A program made the position numbers and the translations under genes. Shown here in pieces: positions 41,032-43,229 of a stretch of DNA of 43,229 bases. Numbering within the stretch: the stretch's first letter is position 1; each line of letters begins with the position of its first letter. A model generated the notes under the pieces. The model was not told the origin of the DNA. It did not search any database and saw only the letters and a program-made list of their open reading frames with translations. Source of the stretch: an uncultured Nioella sp. (GTDB lineage Bacteria; Pseudomonadota; Alphaproteobacteria; Rhodobacterales; Rhodobacteraceae); contig CANLZL010000012.1 in NCBI GenBank assembly GCA_947495575.1, positions 1-43,229 of the forward strand. The letters are read 5' to 3'.

Positions 41032-43193
41032 CGCCACACCCGTGCCCACTGATCATTGATATGTTGCAATTGCCCCTCTCGGACACGGTCATAAAGCCGG
41101 TCGGGCACATTCAGGCGGGCCCCGCCATCGCGGGTCACCGGCCGAATCGTGGTACCAACGGTGCGCTGGCTTGGCTGACCGGTGAACCAGGAGACCGGGA
41201 TCGAGAACCGGATACCCTTGTCAAATGAGCCTTCGCCAAAATCTTCGGCAGAAACATCAGTCAGGGTTGCAAACGCCCCGACGCTCCAGCCGTTGCGGAA
41301 CTCTCGGTCAAGCGACAAGGTCGCGCCCCAATCGCCGGCCAGATAGCGCCCCGCATCCAGCTGAACGTGATAGCCGTTTGCCATGTCATAATAGGCCGAG
41401 ACGTGACCGGTCACGACATCGTAATCCTGAAAGCCAAAACCCATATCCGTCTCGCGCTGCATGACGTAATTGACCTCGGCCCCAAGGGCCAGACGGCTGG
41501 TGGCTGGGCGCCATAAAAGCTCGGTCGAGACGCCGCCATACATCCGTTCAAGGTAGCCCAGGGTGACCCGGCCATAAAAATCATTGCCCAGATTGCGAGC
41601 ATGGCTGAAAGTCAGCGTTTCCAGTGCAACCCCCTCATGACGATCGAAAAGCGGGGCATTGGTGCGCACTGCAGGCAAAGCCGAGGGCGAGCTGCGCGCC
41701 TGATCCAGGTTTCCCACCAACCGATAGGTCAAAGCACCATCAACCCGCCAACCCGGGCGGAACTCATACGATCCCTGCAAGCGCAGTCCGAGATTCATCA
41801 AGACCGGATTATCAGGGTCAAAATAACTTGCCCGCGTATAGGGCCTCAGCGACCAATCGAAGCGTGGATAAAGCCCGGCCAAGAGGTCCTCTTCCTGTGT
41901 GGGGGGGGCCGCACTAATCCCAACCAATGCCTGCAAGGCTTCGGCTGCGTTGGGCTCTTGCTCGAGGGCCTCAAGATCAGACCGTCGCACGGTCACCGTC
42001 GATATGGCCAGACCGTCATCCATCAAGGTGATGTGAAAGGTTTCAACCGACGGCGGCAAAATCTCTGCCATGACCCGCGCGCTGCGCCCAAGCGCCTGAG
42101 CTACGGAATGGAAACGCTCGTTTTCAATCCGGATCTCTGCCGCATGCGGCCCAAGGTCATAGGCAACCAGAAGTTGCCCCTGCCCGCCCAGGGCCTCGTT
42201 CAAACGGTTTCCAAGAGCGGGACGCGCCCGCGGGTCCTCGATCCAGGCCGTCGTCCATTGTTCAGGATATTGTGATCGGTCCGGGCGCAAGGCCAGTGGC
42301 TCGGGCACCGGACGGTGAGTCATCGGGCTGGCCGGACGGCGCGGGTTGAAGCTGAAGGCCAGATTGATCCCGATCTCGGAGCCATAAAGGTAGTAGGCCC
42401 CGATCCGGGCCGACTGATTCAGCTGGTATTCGACCCCTAAATTGAAGGGCGAGCGGTGTTCGAATACGCCTTGGGCCGTTTCGGTATCATAAGCGTCCGA
42501 GGAGTATTCTACGATTAACCCCAACCGATCAGTTGGATGCCATTCGACTCCACCGAAAAAGGCTGCAGGGCCGCGGAACCATTGATCCACGGAGAACTCA
42601 CCGCCCGTGTCCCCCGGCACAAAGGCCGGACGCGTCTCTCCAAAGGGTGCCCCGAAGGAATTATAGCTGCCAAGCCGTCCCCAGCCGACCCCGCCAGTGA
42701 CAGTCAATTGCTCGCCAAAACTGCGGCTGGCCACGATATACTCGCCCGCATAAATACCGGTGCCGATGAAATCCTGAAGCCCAATGGCAATCGAGGGCCA
42801 CCACCGCCCCTCTTGCTGTTCCAGAACCTGGTAACGCAAATCGAAACTGCGGTCGAAATAGGTATCGAAACCCGCCAGGTTCAGCCCCTCAACAGCGGAA
42901 TAGCGAAAAGACCCCGACAACCGAGGTGTGATCTGGAACGTCAGCGTGTTGCGTAATACACCGCCAAAATAGGACACGGAGGCCGAAAGTTCGCCATCTG
43001 GCATGACATTGGCCGAAGGCATATCGATCAGGCCGGCCGACCCGTAAAAATTCAGCGTGGTGCGCGGGCCAACGGTTTGAAACCCAAGCGTATCCACCTC
43101 CGCAGAGGCGCTTGCCGCGCCGACAAGAAGCGCCGCAAGGGCACCCCCCAAAAGGCGCGTTGCGCCGCGGATCTGTCCTACTGCCCTCTGCAC
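41028..43193 (-). CDS. yjbH: YjbH/GfcD-family outer-membrane exopolysaccharide protein
   Basis: 721 aa from the GTG at 43193; AGGAGG lies 7 nt upstream. Residues 1-31 form a signal peptide (core GGALAALLVGAASA, cleavage after ASA). NFYGSAGLIDMPSANVMPDGELSASVSYFGG is the hallmark YjbH N-terminus. The rest is rich in alternating beta strands (YSAVEGL, WWPSIAIGLQDFIGTG, GVEWHPTDRLGLIVEYSSDAY, LGYLERMYGGVSTELLWRP), consistent with outer-membrane beta-barrels. Length agrees with E. coli YjbH (about 700). It is the first gene of yjbH-yjbF-yjbE-like; a YjbG/GfcC counterpart is not found. The start lies in the duplicated contig end, so the gene is complete only because the molecule is circular. Confidence 0.92.
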   Translation of the reverse strand: MQRAVGQIRGATRLLGGALAALLVGAASASAEVDTLGFQTVGPRTTLNFYGSAGLIDMPSANVMPDGELSASVSYFGGVLRNTLTFQITPRLSGSFRYSAVEGLNLAGFDTYFDRSFDLRYQVLEQQEGRWWPSIAIGLQDFIGTGIYAGEYIVASRSFGEQLTVTGGVGWGRLGSYNSFGAPFGETRPAFVPGDTGGEFSVDQWFRGPAAFFGGVEWHPTDRLGLIVEYSSDAYDTETAQGVFEHRSPFNLGVEYQLNQSARIGAYYLYGSEIGINLAFSFNPRRPASPMTHRPVPEPLALRPDRSQYPEQWTTAWIEDPRARPALGNRLNEALGGQGQLLVAYDLGPHAAEIRIENERFHSVAQALGRSARVMAEILPPSVETFHITLMDDGLAISTVTVRRSDLEALEQEPNAAEALQALVGISAAPPTQEEDLLAGLYPRFDWSLRPYTRASYFDPDNPVLMNLGLRLQGSYEFRPGWRVDGALTYRLVGNLDQARSSPSALPAVRTNAPLFDRHEGVALETLTFSHARNLGNDFYGRVTLGYLERMYGGVSTELLWRPATSRLALGAEVNYVMQRETDMGFGFQDYDVVTGHVSAYYDMANGYHVQLDAGRYLAGDWGATLSLDREFRNGWSVGAFATLTDVSAEDFGEGSFDKGIRFSIPVSWFTGQPSQRTVGTTIRPVTRDGGARLNVPDRLYDRVREGQLQHINDQWARVWR

Positions 43194-43229
43194 CCGTTCG
43201 CCTCCTGTTTTGCGGCTCTTAGACCATGG
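43153..43229. repeat. Terminal direct repeat (circular-contig overlap), right copy
   Basis: Identical to 1-77. It contains the GTG and ribosome site of the yjbH-like gene and should be counted only once in the circular molecule. Confidence 0.93.

Noticed and set aside
43153-43229. Terminal repeats as att sites or inverted ends of a mobile element
   Set aside because: They are an exact direct overlap with no integrase or transposase, and they contain the start of a gene that is continuous only on a circle.

Overview
The window appears to be one complete circular plasmid rather than a chromosomal segment. The first 77 bases (1-77) are repeated exactly as the last 77 (43153-43229), as expected for an assembly overlap on a circle. 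The unique length would be 43,152 bp, and the yjbH-like gene starts inside the duplicated stretch. Backbone and gene style (RepA-I/RPA-type initiator, 465-aa ParA with N-terminal HTH region, ParB, roseobacter-like RTX proteins, mostly high-GC coding) suggest a marine Rhodobacteraceae (Roseobacter group) host. RepA-I 'rhamnose operon' biofilm plasmids are known from that group, and this looks like a compact member. I see no transposase, relaxase, type IV secretion gene, toxin-antitoxin pair, tRNA, rRNA or CRISPR.

Layout. (1) 169-2040 (-): WbpM/PglF-type sugar 4,6-dehydratase. Across the circular junction it is followed on the same strand by a Yjb/Gfc-like set (yjbH 43193-41028, yjbF, and a small Thr-tailed YjbE/GfcA-like protein), then a propeller-like RTX protein (39654-37345). 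(2) 2316-4892 (+): small secreted protein and serralysin-type RTX metalloprotease. (3) 4959-10900: nucleotide-sugar block (UDP-GlcA 4-epimerase, phosphohexomutase, GalE, Ugd, KdsD/KpsF). (4) 10946-14773: maintenance module: parS, parB, parA, an origin with 22-bp iterons and a DnaA box, and repA. A second parS-like site lies at 6034-6049. (5) 14843-20281 (-): an AT-rich small gene and sulfotransferase-like gene, a fused GT4-RgpF glycosyltransferase, an unknown 171-aa protein and an SDR epimerase. (6) 20564-25072 (+): rmlC-rmlB-rmlD-rmlA and a probable dTDP-sugar 4-epimerase, closed by a terminator. (7) 25194-30206 (+): a second sulfotransferase-like protein, an RgpF-type glycosyltransferase, a WcbI-type enzyme and a GT4. 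(8) 30207-37326: Wza/KpsD-type export lipoprotein (-), 4-keto-reductase-like SDR plus PglC-type phosphoglycosyltransferase (+), ManC and KpsM-type permease (-), KpsE and KpsT (+).

Together the genes describe synthesis and export of a complex surface polysaccharide. Precursors would be dTDP-rhamnose (RmlABCD), UDP-glucuronate/galacturonate (Ugd, LpsL-like), UDP-galactose (GalE), GDP-mannose (ManB/ManC-like), arabinose-5-phosphate toward Kdo (KdsD) and probably a UDP-6-deoxy-HexNAc. Assembly would use RgpF-type and GT4 glycosyltransferases, with possible sulfation or similar decoration. Export would use a KpsMT-like ABC transporter with a KpsE-like co-polymerase and a Wza-like outer-membrane lipoprotein. 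KpsC/KpsS, Wzx/Wzy and Wzc are absent, so the export route is either hybrid or completed by chromosomal genes. Two RTX proteins share a C-terminal module, but no type I secretion system is encoded here.

All functional calls come from reading motifs and gene context by eye; no database search was run.
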